From the NCBI GenBank assembly GCA_947627055.1, contig CANQUS010000004.1, positions 44,843 through 108,842 on the forward strand: DNA of 64,000 nt. Reading direction: 5' to 3'. The notes beneath the pieces are model-generated. The model did not search any database. It was not told where the DNA came from and was given only the letters and a program-made list of their open reading frames with translations. Origin of the DNA: an uncultured Clostridia bacterium (GTDB lineage Bacteria > Bacillota > Clostridia > Oscillospirales > Acutalibacteraceae). Positions 17,158-26,677 of the stretch are shown here, piece after piece; within the stretch, counting starts at the first letter, position 1, and every line of letters begins with the position of its first letter. The translations under genes and the position numbers were made by a program.

Positions 17158-17949
17158 ATGGAACGTATCATATGTCCGAAATGTTATACCGAAATCACCG
17201 ACGGTTCTTCAACGTGTCCTAAGTGCGGTGCAGTATTACCCTCTACCGGCGGAGGCATATCGCTCTCCAATTCATATTCAGGCGGCGGTGAAAAGCCAAA
17301 CCAGGTAAACCAGCAGCATGTAGCCCAGGCTATCTTAAACGAAAACAAAACGCAAACTAGCCCTAAGGCCGCGCTTGCAATAGGAGTCATTTTTGTAATT
17401 ATCGTAGTTGCTATTATTCTCGTTCTTTTTTTCGGCTCATCAGGCGGAGGTTCATCGAATGAAAGCAGCGATTCGGGCATAGGGACAGCGGCATCTTCGA
17501 CAGCGTCCTCCGAGGACAATCAGTCATCAGCCGAATCATCAGCTTCCTCTGACGCCGCCGCTGTCGAAGACAGCTCAGGAGCAAGCACAACGGAAAATTC
17601 CGAACCTGCATCACAGGACAGCAACGTCAGAACGATCACAGTCGAAAAGCCCGATGAATGGAGCGATATTTACTGCTATGCTTATACTAAAAGCGAGGAC
17701 AATATGCAGAAAAACAGCGAGTTCCCCGGTGAGGCGATGACTGAATCAGACGGTAAATACACATATCAAATACCGGAGAATTTCGGCGATGAGGAATGCT
17801 ATGTTATATTCTCGACCACTTCTACGTCCGATGGCTATACAGCGCAATATCCTTATTATGGCGAAGACGGCTTTGCTGTATCGGAAAAATCGGACTATAC
17901 CCTGTCAGACTTTACCGCCTATGCAGATGCATTTGAGCCTTTAAATTGA
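17158..17949 (+). CDS. Zinc-ribbon membrane protein with extracellular starch-binding-module (CBM26-like) domain
   Basis: The 263-residue protein has an N-terminal zinc ribbon (CPKC...CPKC, residues about 5-23), a Gly/Ser-rich stretch, one membrane helix (about residues 62-85), a Ser/Glu/Ala-rich linker (about 85-155), and a C-terminal domain of about 105 residues. That domain has the DEWSDIYCYAY opening, a FPGEAMTE segment and a C-terminal YVIFSTTS strand, which resembles family-26 carbohydrate-binding modules that bind alpha-glucans. The zinc ribbon would be cytoplasmic and the module outside (inference). The start at 17158 rather than an upstream in-frame codon rests on AAAGGAG 9 bases before it. 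No amylase gene is adjacent. It could be a starch sensor or anchor; CBM assignment is by pattern only. Confidence 0.75.
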   Translation: MERIICPKCYTEITDGSSTCPKCGAVLPSTGGGISLSNSYSGGGEKPNQVNQQHVAQAILNENKTQTSPKAALAIGVIFVIIVVAIILVLFFGSSGGGSSNESSDSGIGTAASSTASSEDNQSSAESSASSDAAAVEDSSGASTTENSEPASQDSNVRTITVEKPDEWSDIYCYAYTKSEDNMQKNSEFPGEAMTESDGKYTYQIPENFGDEECYVIFSTTSTSDGYTAQYPYYGEDGFAVSEKSDYTLSDFTAYADAFEPLN

Positions 17950-18232
17950 CGGTGGTACTTTCCGTAGGATAGCTAAATAAGGATAGAGTTTTAATATTTT
18001 GGGGTATTTTTTACTCCGCTGTATCCTCATTATTATACAGCGATGTCATAAGCCGTAGCCTGACAACGGTACTAAGGTCGACCCTGCCGAAAGAAACAAA
18101 ACGCTCCCGAATCCGGGCGTATGAAAATTGAATAAGCTTATTGTCCGTTTATTTATCATGCGGCAACAATTCTAATTTTACAATAAATCGCACTATCAAA
18201 GGAAACTTTGATTTTTACCGCGATCAACTGTC
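17950..18232. other. Intergenic region with small hairpins, no gene seen
   Basis: Two small inverted repeats are visible (CGCTGTAT/ATACAGCG at 18017-18042 and a GCTCCCG/CGGGCG pair near 18102-18119). Neither is followed by a T-run. I recognise no RNA family and no supported reading frame. Confidence 0.4.
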
Positions 18233-18272
18233 AAAAGCCGGAATCCACCTTTTATGTGGATTCCGGCTTTTA
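18233..18272. terminator. Bidirectional terminator
   Basis: AAAAGCCGGAATCCAC pairs perfectly with GTGGATTCCGGCTTTT around a 7-base loop. A- and T-runs flank both sides, and it lies between two convergent genes. Confidence 0.85.
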
Positions 18273-18303
18273 GCTTACCGTTTCAATCAATTTTTTGCAG
18301 CAA

Positions 18304-19194
18304 TCATTTCTTTGCTTTGATACCCTTGTGCTTAAAGAACTGCATACCTAAAACGACAGCCCCTCCAAGTATAAAAGGCAAAATAGAAAATGTAGAGAGA
18401 TCCATCATCGGCTTAGGCTCTTCAAGAGTTGTCGGTCCCATAATAATAGCGTAAACCGAACCCAGCATAAGCCCGAAGATAAAGTATACCGTCTGCGCGC
18501 GAAATTTTTTCAGACAAAGCTTTACAAGCTTTATTATAAGCACAACACCGACAATCACACCTGCGCCAAAAACCAACAGCATAGGAAGATATTCAAAGTG
18601 CATATGCAGCAATTCCTTAACCGCTGTTATGACAGGAACATATAGCCCGAATATTAAGAGCAGTGTTGATCCTGATATTCCGGGCAGTACCATCGCCGTT
18701 ATCGCGATCATAGCGGAAACGAACAGCATACTTCCCAGGGCAAGGCTTGGTTGAGCAAGATTCACTCCATTTTCCTCTGTCGATGAGGAATTAAAAAATG
18801 TTATAGCAAGAACAAGCGCAGCACCCGGCAGTATAAACAGAGGGCTGATATATTTTCCTTTAAGATTTTTCCTTTCCTCAATAAAAACTACAGGTATAGC
18901 AAATACCGTAAGCCCTATAAACAGTGAGCTTATCTCGTAAATATATATGTTAAAGAGCTGTGCAAGCACAAGCACGCAAACAGAAAAGCCTGCTACCCAG
19001 CCGACACCGAGCTTCACAAGGAATTTTATCGCCCTTATTCTCTCCGCTTTGCCCCCTGATATAAGGTCATTTAAGGAATTTATAAATTCATCATAAAAGC
19101 CAAGCAAAAAGGCAACCGTTCCTCCCGAAACTCCGGGAACGCTGTCCGCCATAGCCATGCAAAAACCGCGAAGCATATCAATAACAACCTTCAT
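18304..19194 (-). CDS. DUF368 (PopT-like) polytopic membrane protein
   Basis: DUF368 proteins were linked to recycling of undecaprenyl phosphate across the membrane (PopT; established for a few members). The 296-residue protein has about eight to nine hydrophobic helices and the paired motifs DSVPGVSGGTVAF (about residues 17-29) and VLPGISGSTLLL (about residues 165-176), which form an inverted-repeat signature. ATG 19194 has GGAGG 7 bases upstream. Monocistronic. Its role here in lipid-carrier recycling is inferred from the family. Confidence 0.88.
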   Translation of the reverse strand: MKVVIDMLRGFCMAMADSVPGVSGGTVAFLLGFYDEFINSLNDLISGGKAERIRAIKFLVKLGVGWVAGFSVCVLVLAQLFNIYIYEISSLFIGLTVFAIPVVFIEERKNLKGKYISPLFILPGAALVLAITFFNSSSTEENGVNLAQPSLALGSMLFVSAMIAITAMVLPGISGSTLLLIFGLYVPVITAVKELLHMHFEYLPMLLVFGAGVIVGVVLIIKLVKLCLKKFRAQTVYFIFGLMLGSVYAIIMGPTTLEEPKPMMDLSTFSILPFILGGAVVLGMQFFKHKGIKAKK

Positions 19195-19356
19195 ATTTTC
19201 CCTCCGTTATTACTTCTGTTATTATATAATAGGATTATAATGTCAAAGTATTGAAATGTCAACAATGATTTTTACAGCTTTTAACACAGCCTTGATTGCC
19301 TTTATTAAAAATAAATGCTATTATTTAATATATTAAAATTATGGAGGTTCATTAAA

Positions 19357-20700
19357 ATGAAAGGCATAACAACATATAGAAAAATTTTCAGAATTTTAAA
19401 TATTATATTGCTATGTTTGGTTACTAACTCCTTCACAATATCTGTCATAACAGGAATGTGGTACCTTAATCTTTTTTCCATATTCTTTTTCTTACTGATA
19501 AATATATTTCCGTCATTAGCTAAAACGGGATATCCGTCACTCAGACTCAGACTGTGCGGTCACGGAAGTGAGCTTCTTATCTATTTTGTTATATCAACAG
19601 CGTTCTCCGTAATATTCAATATTGCAGCGGCCTTTTATATGATACCTTATTCATGGCTCGAATGGCTGCAGAATCTATTGATTTGCATAATATACGAATC
19701 GCTCGTCTTTTGGCATGGCATAATTACGGTTTATTGCGCATCGCTTCAGTTAGGAATACGAAACAGGATAATCGGAATAATATTAGGCTGGATACCTATA
19801 ATAAATATATTTGCACTTTTCAGTATAATAAAAACAGTTACAAAGGAAGTAAACTTTGAGATTGAAAAGTCAAATCTTGATAAGAGCCGTACTGATGTTC
19901 GTATTTGTGCAACAAAATATCCGATCCTGCTTGTTCATGGCGTCTTTTTCAGGGATACGGAGTATTTTAATTATTGGGGACGTATTCCGAAAGCTCTCGA
20001 AAATAACGGCGCTACTATTTTCTATGGAAACCATCAATCGGCTCTCTCGGTCGAAGACAGCGCGTGTGAGCTCGCGCAAAGGATCGAGCAAATCGTAAAG
20101 GAAACTGGCTGCGAAAAGCTGAATATCATAGCACACTCAAAAGGAGGTCTTGACTGTCGGTATGCCGCAGCAAGGTGCGGCTCTGCCCCATATATCGCGT
20201 CAATAACTACAATAAATACGCCTCATCGCGGCTGCGGCTTTGCAGATTATTTGCTCAACGCCGCACCTGAAAATGTTAAGAATAAGGTCGCAAATACATA
20301 TAACAACGCCTTGAAAAGGTTAGGAGATATTTCTCCTGATTTTATTGCCGCTATTTCCAATTTAACGGAAGCGTACTGTGAAAAATTTAACAACAGCATC
20401 TACGATGTTTCGGGGATACGTTACCGCAGTGTTGGCTCAAAGCTCAACCGAGCAGCAAACGGAAAATTCCCGCTGAACTTCTCATATCTGCTTGTTAAAT
20501 TCTTTGACGGTGCGAACGACGGACTTGTTTCAGAAAAATCCTTTCCGTGGGGCGAAAAGTACACATTTGTCACTGTTAAAGGAAAACGCGGTATTTCTCA
20601 CGGGGATATGATAGATCTGAATAGAGAAAACATTGACGGCTTTGATGTTAGAGAATTTTATGTACAACTTGTGGCGGAGCTTAAAAGCAGCGGATTTTAG
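19357..20700 (+). CDS. Membrane-associated alpha/beta-hydrolase (lipase family)
   Basis: The 447-residue protein has four or five hydrophobic helices in the first 160 residues, then an alpha/beta-hydrolase domain. YPILLVHG begins the domain with the oxyanion-loop His-Gly, AHSKGG carries the nucleophile Ser in a GxSxG-like elbow (Ala in place of the first Gly), a later Asp lies in DGANDG, and GISHGDM supplies a His. The arrangement resembles triacylglycerol lipases and esterases, but the substrate is unknown. The N-terminal membrane part is unusual for such lipases and suggests action on lipids at the cell surface. ATG 19357 follows GGAGG. The gene stands alone. Confidence 0.82.
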   Translation: MKGITTYRKIFRILNIILLCLVTNSFTISVITGMWYLNLFSIFFFLLINIFPSLAKTGYPSLRLRLCGHGSELLIYFVISTAFSVIFNIAAAFYMIPYSWLEWLQNLLICIIYESLVFWHGIITVYCASLQLGIRNRIIGIILGWIPIINIFALFSIIKTVTKEVNFEIEKSNLDKSRTDVRICATKYPILLVHGVFFRDTEYFNYWGRIPKALENNGATIFYGNHQSALSVEDSACELAQRIEQIVKETGCEKLNIIAHSKGGLDCRYAAARCGSAPYIASITTINTPHRGCGFADYLLNAAPENVKNKVANTYNNALKRLGDISPDFIAAISNLTEAYCEKFNNSIYDVSGIRYRSVGSKLNRAANGKFPLNFSYLLVKFFDGANDGLVSEKSFPWGEKYTFVTVKGKRGISHGDMIDLNRENIDGFDVREFYVQLVAELKSSGF

Positions 20701-20741
20701 CGTATATTTTGTATATTTTAAAAATATCGCAGCAAAATATT

Positions 20742-20814
20742 ATTAACACGAACAAAAGGCGTTTGCTGTTCGCGTTAAAAAGGCAGAATCCACTAATAAT
20801 GTGAGTTCTGCCTT
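20742..20814. terminator. Two successive terminator-like hairpins
   Basis: The first stem (TTAACACGAACA/TGTTCGCGTTAA, 20742-20776) abuts a second (GGCAGAATCCAC/GTGAGTTCTGCC, about 20781-20812). They lie between the convergent lipase and nth genes and probably serve both. Confidence 0.65.
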
Positions 20815-20820
20815 ACATAT

Positions 20821-21471
20821 TTATCCGTTTGAATTTTTGTAATAATCACAAAAGCTGTTCATACAGCACTCACCGCACTTAGGACTGCGTGCATTGCAAA
20901 CAGCTCTGCCGTGAAGCACAAGTCTGTGGCAAAAGTCATTGCTTTCCTCGGGAGGAAGAACCTCGCGCAATATTTTTTCTATTTTTGCGGCGTTCTTGAT
21001 CGAATGGAAGCCAAGCCTTGCGGTTATCCTGATACAATGTGTATCGACAACGACAGCCGGCTTGTGGAAAATGTCTCCGACAACAAGGTTAGCCGTCTTT
21101 CTCCCCACTCCGGGAAGCCTTGTAAGCTGTTCTACAGTATCGGGAACAGCTCCGCCAAAATCATCTATAAGCATTTTGCACATCAACACTATATTCTTAG
21201 CTTTCGTCTTATAAAGACCGCATGAGCGTATATAATCCTCGACCTCGCTTATATCCGCTTTTGCAAAGTCCTCCGCGGTTTTAAACCTTTCAAAAAGCTT
21301 AGGGGTCACGATGTTTACACGGGCATCAGTGCATTGTGCAGCCAGCCTCGTCGCAATCAAAAGCTGAAGCGGATCATCGTATACAAGCGAGCATATCGCG
21401 TCCGGATATTCCTTTTTTAATGCTTCGACAGCAAGCAAAGCAAGCTGCTTTGAATCCATAACATCACTCAT
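20821..21471 (-). CDS. nth: Endonuclease III (DNA glycosylase/AP lyase)
   Basis: Removes oxidised pyrimidines and nicks abasic sites in base excision repair. The 216-residue protein has normal length. The helix-hairpin-helix LPGVGRKTANLV contains the catalytic Lys, VVDTHCIRI carries the catalytic Asp, and the C-terminal 4Fe-4S cluster ligands follow the CX6CX2CX5C spacing (CNARSPKC then C and C). It lies 5 bases downstream of ptsI and is presumably co-transcribed with it, an unusual pairing. Confidence 0.96.
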   Translation of the reverse strand: MSDVMDSKQLALLAVEALKKEYPDAICSLVYDDPLQLLIATRLAAQCTDARVNIVTPKLFERFKTAEDFAKADISEVEDYIRSCGLYKTKAKNIVLMCKMLIDDFGGAVPDTVEQLTRLPGVGRKTANLVVGDIFHKPAVVVDTHCIRITARLGFHSIKNAAKIEKILREVLPPEESNDFCHRLVLHGRAVCNARSPKCGECCMNSFCDYYKNSNG

Positions 21472-21476
21472 TTACT

Positions 21477-23114
21477 TCATTTTTTATCATTTAAATCTAT
21501 GTTCCTGATTTTTGCGCGAGTCTCAAGAATATTATTCGGCACAACAGAAAAGCCGTCCGCGCCAAAGCGCAAAAACTTTTCGGTAAGGCGTGTGTCTGAA
21601 ACAAGCTCACCGCAAATTGTTACCGGTATTCCCGCCTTATGAGCATTTTGAATAGTAAGCTTTATGAGCCTTAATACAGCCTTATGACCCCAAGTATAAA
21701 AATTGAACAGATCATCGTTTTCTCTGTCAAGTGCAAGTGTATACTGCGTCAGGTCATTCGTTCCTATATTAAAAAAGTCAACCATACCCGCGAGAATGTC
21801 ACTTATTACGGCGGCGGCGGGCGTTTCTATCATCAGACCGATACTTAGTGAAGGATCGTAATTTATGCCCTCACTCTTTAACTCGTCACGCACTTCCTTG
21901 GCTGTTTTCTTAAACGCTCGAACCTCTCCCGGTGATGATACCATCGGTATACATATAGAGATCTTCCCAAACGCTGATGCTCTGTAAATCGCTCTGAGCT
22001 GTGTTCTGAGCAATACGGGATTCTCCAGGAGCAGCCGTATACCTCTCATGCCCATTGCAGGATTTACCTCATCACTTATATTAAGATAATCACAGCCGTT
22101 TATAGGTGCAATATCGAGCATGCTGATAACAGTTTCTTTATTACTCATAGCCTTAGTTATGGCCTTGTACGCGAGAAACTGCTCATCCTCACTCGGGAAC
22201 GATGTTCTGCCCGCAAACAGAAATTCACTGCGGAGCAATCCTATACCTCCAGCGTCATTATCCAAAACGCTCTGAACATCATCAAGCGTTCCTATGCTTG
22301 CACAGAGGTAAATTTTCTTCCCGTTTTTAGTTTCTGTCGGAAGTCCCTTCTGACTGTTGAGAAGCCTGCGATGCTCCTCATAATGCTGCTTTTTTGACCA
22401 GTATTGAGAAAGTATTCCTTCAGTAGGCTCAACGATCAGCTTTCCCTGCTCACCGTCAACTATAGCGTTTTTGCCGTTCAGTCGTTCAAGTATAGCTCCT
22501 GTATTTGAGATCGACGGTATTCCCATAATTCTTGATATTATTGACGCATGTGACGTAAACGAGTCCAAGCCGGTTATTATCCCAAGAACATTCTCTTTTT
22601 TCAGAGAAAGAGTATCGCTCGGATAAAGCTCCTTTGCGGCGATTATCTGCGGCTCAGTCAGAGTTATTTTGTTCATGTCGTTTTGCGACATAAGTACATT
22701 CAGGAGCTTATTAGACAAATCGAGAATATCGACGGAACGCTCCCTCATATAGTCGTCGTCAAGATTTGCGAACATTTGTGAAAAATGCTCCGATGCCATT
22801 TTGACAGCATATTCGCAATTCATACGTTCATTCCTTACTACATTCTCAACAAAAGATTTAAACGAGTTATCATTTAACAGCATCTGATGAAATTCAAAAA
22901 TAAGTGCGCTTTTATTCCCTATACTTTCCCGCGCCCGTTCGTTTAAAATCTTAAGCTGACCGGATGCGGCACTTCGTGCATTGTAAAATCTTTTTATTTC
23001 TCTTTCGGTGTCATCAACAGTATATTTAGGAATATTCCTTTTATATGTGTTCACATATAAAATCTGTCCTATTGCATATCCTGTGGATATAGCCGTACCT
23101 TTAAACTCAAGCAT
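21477..23114 (-). CDS. ptsI: Phosphoenolpyruvate-protein phosphotransferase (PTS enzyme I)
   Basis: Transfers phosphate from PEP to HPr, the first step of the sugar phosphotransferase system. The 545-residue protein has an N-terminal HPr-binding helical domain, the phospho-His site in TSHASIISR near residue 189, and a C-terminal PEP-binding barrel with GIGLLRSEFLF, the GTNDL segment, and the catalytic Cys in TICGELVSD near residue 500. ATG 23114 has AGGTGA upstream. HPr (ptsH) is not adjacent and not in the window, so the partner is elsewhere or the enzyme serves a non-transport role. The residue set looks complete. Confidence 0.93.
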   Translation of the reverse strand: MLEFKGTAISTGYAIGQILYVNTYKRNIPKYTVDDTEREIKRFYNARSAASGQLKILNERARESIGNKSALIFEFHQMLLNDNSFKSFVENVVRNERMNCEYAVKMASEHFSQMFANLDDDYMRERSVDILDLSNKLLNVLMSQNDMNKITLTEPQIIAAKELYPSDTLSLKKENVLGIITGLDSFTSHASIISRIMGIPSISNTGAILERLNGKNAIVDGEQGKLIVEPTEGILSQYWSKKQHYEEHRRLLNSQKGLPTETKNGKKIYLCASIGTLDDVQSVLDNDAGGIGLLRSEFLFAGRTSFPSEDEQFLAYKAITKAMSNKETVISMLDIAPINGCDYLNISDEVNPAMGMRGIRLLLENPVLLRTQLRAIYRASAFGKISICIPMVSSPGEVRAFKKTAKEVRDELKSEGINYDPSLSIGLMIETPAAAVISDILAGMVDFFNIGTNDLTQYTLALDRENDDLFNFYTWGHKAVLRLIKLTIQNAHKAGIPVTICGELVSDTRLTEKFLRFGADGFSVVPNNILETRAKIRNIDLNDKK

Positions 23115-23496
23115 AAAAATTCGTCACCTACCGTCCTACTGATTAACGCGACCGAGCCTTCTTGACGGAAGCTTACTGTGAAATTATAATAAGTTTACGA
23201 ATTGTTCCGACTGTAACCGGTTAGTCGGGCAATATTTATTCCAAAACGGAATAATAAAATTATACTCAAATGTATAAATGATATACTTTATCTATAATAT
23301 ATTAAACACCTTTTTTCCAAATTTGTCAATAGTTACAGAAAACTTTGCATATTTAAGCCTGATATTCGTTAAATATGCTATACTATGTTGAACAAATTAG
23401 TACAATAAATACAAAAACCATTACTATAATGTTTACGCATAAATAAATCGGCCTGCAAAAACTGATAACAACGGCATTTCTCCCGAAAAATAAATA
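23115..23496. other. ptsI upstream region
   Basis: The region holds a minus-strand TATAAT (23183-23188) likely to be part of the ptsI promoter, and a CCGACT/AGTCGG inverted repeat (23207-23228) that could be an operator or leader stem. The rest is AT-rich with no supported gene. Confidence 0.4.
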
Positions 23497-23535
23497 ACCG
23501 CTCCATTTTGTGCGCACAGTACAAAATGGAGCGTT
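23497..23535 (-). terminator. thrS terminator, related to the hairpin at 901-945
   Basis: CGCTCCATTTTGT pairs with ACAAAATGGAGCG, followed on the minus strand by a T-rich stretch. The 3' end of thrS is 14 bases away. The stem core nearly repeats the hairpin beside pfkA. Confidence 0.75.
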
Positions 23536-23548
23536 ATAAATTCATATT

Positions 23549-25495
23549 TTATTTTTCCTTATTGTCGATTTCAGCCCTTACTAATTGAATAAACTTGTCA
23601 ACAGGGGTGTCAGGCATCTCTCCTCTTTTTCTCGAACGAACCGTTACAGTGTTTGACGATACCTCATTGTCGCCTATAATCAGCATATACGGTATCCTTT
23701 CAAGTCTTGCATTCTTGATCTTAGGTCCTATATTGTCGTCTCTGCTGTCAACGGTTACTCTCATGCCGAGGGAGGTAAGCTTGTCAGCTATCGACTGTGC
23801 ATATTCAACATGAGCCTCCTTGATAGGAAGAATCCTTACCTGCTCAGGAGCAAGCCATAACGGTAGTACACCGCCAAAATGCTCAAGCATATAGGCAAGA
23901 GTTCTTTCATAGCAGCCAAGAGAGGTCCTGTGGATAATATAGGGTATCTTCTTTTGTCCGTCCCTGTCAATATAGTACATACCGAATCTCTCTGCCTCAA
24001 GCATATCTATCTGAATAGTTACGATAGTATCCTCCTTGCCGAATACGTTTTTGTACTGAATATCGAGTTTAGGTCCGTAGAACGCCGCCTCATCAATACC
24101 GATCTCATACTCAAGACCGATGTCGTCGAGGATCTTCTTCATCGTTGCCTGTGATTCCTCCCACTGTTCCTTAGTACCCTCGTATTTATTGCTGCGGTTC
24201 TCCGGATCCCACTGTGAGAATCTGAATGTGCAGTCCTCGAGAAGTCCCACTGTATCGAGGAAGTATTTAGCCAGCTCCAAACAGCCCTTAAACTCCTCCT
24301 CAAGCTGGTCGGGACGCAGTATATAATGACCCTCAGATATAGTAAACTGGCGCACTCTGATAAGTCCGTGCATCTCGCCGCTGCTCTCGTTTCTGAACAG
24401 AGTTGATGTCTCCGTAAGTCTCATCGGCAGTTCCCTGTAAGAGCGTTGTTTATTAAGAAACGCCTGATATTGGAACGGGCAGGTCATAGGACGAAGCGCA
24501 AAGCACTCCTTCTCCTCATCATGCGGATCTCCGAGAACAAACATACCGTCAAGATAGTGATCCCAGTGTCCCGAGATCTTATAAAGCTCTCTTTTTGCGA
24601 GAAACGGAGTTTTTGTGAGCAGGCAGCCCTTAGATTGTTCAACGTCCTCGACCCATCTCTGCAAAAGCTGAACAACCCTCGCGCCCTTAGGAAGAAGTAT
24701 CGGGAGTCCCTGTCCGATATAATCAACGGTCGTGAAGTATTCAAGCTCTCGTCCGAGCTTATTATGGTCACGTTCCTTTGCCTCCTCAAGCTTCTTGAGA
24801 TGTTCCTCAAGCATAGACGCTTTCGGAAACGAAACGCCGTAGACTCGGCAAAGCTGGCTGTTCTTAGAATCTCCTCGCCAGTACGCGCCTGTGCAGGCTG
24901 TCAGCTTAATAGCCTTTACAGGTGCTGTCGAAAGAAGATGAGGTCCCGCGCAAAGATCGACAAATTCGCCCTGCTTGTAAAAACTGATAGGCTCGCCCTT
25001 GTCGGCATGCTCCTTACAAAGCTCTACCTTATACGGCTCATTCATATCCTCAAGCATTTTAACCGCTTCATCGGGGGCAAGCTCGAATTTTTCAAGTTCA
25101 AGACCCTCCTTGACTATCTTCTTCATTTCCGCGGTTATCTTTTCGAGATCTTCGGACGAGAACGGCTTTTTAACATCAAAGTCATAGTAAAATCCGTTTT
25201 CTATAGCAGGTCCTATCGCAAATCTGGCTTCCGGATAAAGTCTTTTAACCGCCTGCGCGAGAATATGGGACGTAGTATGCCAAAAGGCGCGCTTACCATC
25301 CGCATTGTCAAATGTAAGTATAGTGAGCTTGCAATCCTTTGTGAGCGGTGTCCTGACGTCACAAAGCTCATCATCAATCTTACAAGCACAAACAGACTTA
25401 TACAAGCCAGTTCCAAGTGATTTTGCAACATCAGCAACAGTTGTACCGCTCTCGTACTCTCTTATAGTTCCATCCTTAAGCAAAACCTTGATCAT
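23549..25495 (-). CDS. thrS: Threonyl-tRNA synthetase
   Basis: Charges tRNA-Thr in the cytoplasm. The 648-residue protein has the full class-II layout: N-terminal TGS domain (IKVLLKDGT start), editing domain with the HTTSHIL metal/catalytic motif and a second YWRGDSKN-like segment, catalytic core with motif 2 (FRNESSGEMHGLIRVRQFT) and zinc ligands Cys/His (RPMTCPF), and the C-terminal anticodon-binding domain (APEQVRILPI). The frame extends 72 bases upstream, but AAAGGAG lies 9 bases before ATG 25495. Transcription is preceded by a T-box leader, so expression should rise when tRNA-Thr is uncharged. Confidence 0.98.
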   Translation of the reverse strand: MIKVLLKDGTIREYESGTTVADVAKSLGTGLYKSVCACKIDDELCDVRTPLTKDCKLTILTFDNADGKRAFWHTTSHILAQAVKRLYPEARFAIGPAIENGFYYDFDVKKPFSSEDLEKITAEMKKIVKEGLELEKFELAPDEAVKMLEDMNEPYKVELCKEHADKGEPISFYKQGEFVDLCAGPHLLSTAPVKAIKLTACTGAYWRGDSKNSQLCRVYGVSFPKASMLEEHLKKLEEAKERDHNKLGRELEYFTTVDYIGQGLPILLPKGARVVQLLQRWVEDVEQSKGCLLTKTPFLAKRELYKISGHWDHYLDGMFVLGDPHDEEKECFALRPMTCPFQYQAFLNKQRSYRELPMRLTETSTLFRNESSGEMHGLIRVRQFTISEGHYILRPDQLEEEFKGCLELAKYFLDTVGLLEDCTFRFSQWDPENRSNKYEGTKEQWEESQATMKKILDDIGLEYEIGIDEAAFYGPKLDIQYKNVFGKEDTIVTIQIDMLEAERFGMYYIDRDGQKKIPYIIHRTSLGCYERTLAYMLEHFGGVLPLWLAPEQVRILPIKEAHVEYAQSIADKLTSLGMRVTVDSRDDNIGPKIKNARLERIPYMLIIGDNEVSSNTVTVRSRKRGEMPDTPVDKFIQLVRAEIDNKEK

Positions 25496-25545
25496 TTTAA
25501 ACAGCTCCTTTTTTAAATATATTCGGTTATTTGAAAGCGATAAAT

Positions 25546-25792
25546 AAAAAACGCCCCGAACGTGCATATGTATGCACGCTACGGGGCGGGAATAAAACTA
25601 TTTCCGCGATTCCACCCGAGCTTAACGGTAAAAGCCGTCATCTCATTCATACCCCTAACGCAGGCAGTACGCCGACACTTATTTCGCGCCGATGTTCAAA
25701 GGTGGTGTCGTCTAACGCAGCTTTCGAGCAGGCTCACAGCCAACGACCCGCACTCTCTGACAAAGCTGTTGCGAAAAACGCTTCCTTATCAT
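25546..25792 (-). ncRNA. T-box leader upstream of thrS (threonine-specific)
   Basis: On the minus strand the T-box sequence GGGTGGAATCGCGG occurs at 25604-25617, followed by the terminator stem ACGCCCCG/CGGGGCG (25551-25588) and TTTTTT. Upstream lies a stem-I-like AGAGAGTGCGG segment and a candidate specifier ACC (Thr codon) in ACACCACC (about 25701-25708). The downstream gene, thrS, fits a threonine T-box. Reading the exact specifier needs a structural model. Confidence 0.9.
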
Positions 25793-25820
25793 AACATTTA
25801 ACCTATTAAACCGTAAGAAT

Positions 25821-25849
25821 ACTATATCATTCTGACGTGCTTTTGTCAA
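25821..25849 (-). promoter_or_regulatory. thrS promoter
   Basis: Minus-strand TTGACA (25844-25849) and TATAGT (25821-25826), 17-base spacer, just upstream of the T-box leader. Confidence 0.75.
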
Positions 25850-25918
25850 GCATAATAATGCTTTGTGTCATTATGGCAGTTCCTCTCACTTATATAGGGA
25901 ATCACACTCATTTACACC

Positions 25919-26677
25919 TTAACACACAGGTGCAACAAGAACTCTCCCTGTACCCCTATATACATTTACAAGCCCTTCACCTGAAGCCGCTGAACCAATA
26001 AGTGTTTTAGTCGTCCGCTCTACTGTGAAATTGAGGTTTGGTGACCATGCAATAGCCATGTTGCCGTCAATTTTTAATGTATCATTATTCAGTTCAAACA
26101 GTACAAGCTCCTCTGAGGGTACATAGCTTTCCAGCGCTACAATGCCCTGACCAACAAGTGTCGTATTAAAGAACCCCTCACCGCCGGCTACCGCCGAAGA
26201 AACATTAGACCTATGAGTTGTCTTTATCTGCACAGTATCATTACAAGATAAGAACAAACCATCTTCAACTGTTACCGCGCCTCCCCAATTAGCAAGGTCG
26301 TCCAGAATAATATACCTGTATGTAGGTTCAAACACAACATGACCGTAACCAAAATATAGAGGCTTTATACCGCTCTCGCCGGTAACAGCTCCACCAGCCA
26401 TTGACTTGAAGAAACCGCCGACACCTTTCACATTTGTAGAAGCCTCGATATTTCCTATCATCATCTGCATAGCGCCTGCCTGCATTATGATACCGGTATT
26501 ATTAAGAGTGGCTACAAGCTGTTTTTTGCGTACATTCATTTCACTCATAAAATACGCTGTCTGCGCAGTTGTGGGATTAACAGATATATCCTTAGTATAC
26601 TCAAGTATAGAGTAGGAACCCAACTGGCGAACTACCTTTCTAGCTTCTGTTTCTTTAAATAAATCAGTTTTTATCAT
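25919..26677 (-). CDS. AIM24-family protein
   Basis: A 252-residue protein of the AIM24 (DUF124) family, named for a yeast mitochondrial protein and widespread in bacteria, of unknown molecular function; the fold resembles TRAP-like beta-structures. Family features seen are the glycine-rich GVGGFFKSMAGG stretch, GIKPLYFGYGHVVFEP, and later glycine-rich GGEGFFNTTLVGQG and ASGEGLVNVYRGTG. No signal peptide or membrane segment. It is monocistronic, between the T-box region and the beta-helix gene, and its context gives no clue to its role. Confidence 0.85.
   Translation of the reverse strand: MIKTDLFKETEARKVVRQLGSYSILEYTKDISVNPTTAQTAYFMSEMNVRKKQLVATLNNTGIIMQAGAMQMMIGNIEASTNVKGVGGFFKSMAGGAVTGESGIKPLYFGYGHVVFEPTYRYIILDDLANWGGAVTVEDGLFLSCNDTVQIKTTHRSNVSSAVAGGEGFFNTTLVGQGIVALESYVPSEELVLFELNNDTLKIDGNMAIAWSPNLNFTVERTTKTLIGSAASGEGLVNVYRGTGRVLVAPVC

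Noticed and set aside
24446..25420. 324-codon plus-strand frame opposite thrS
   Set aside because: It is the antisense of a highly conserved synthetase gene and has no ribosome site or family likeness.
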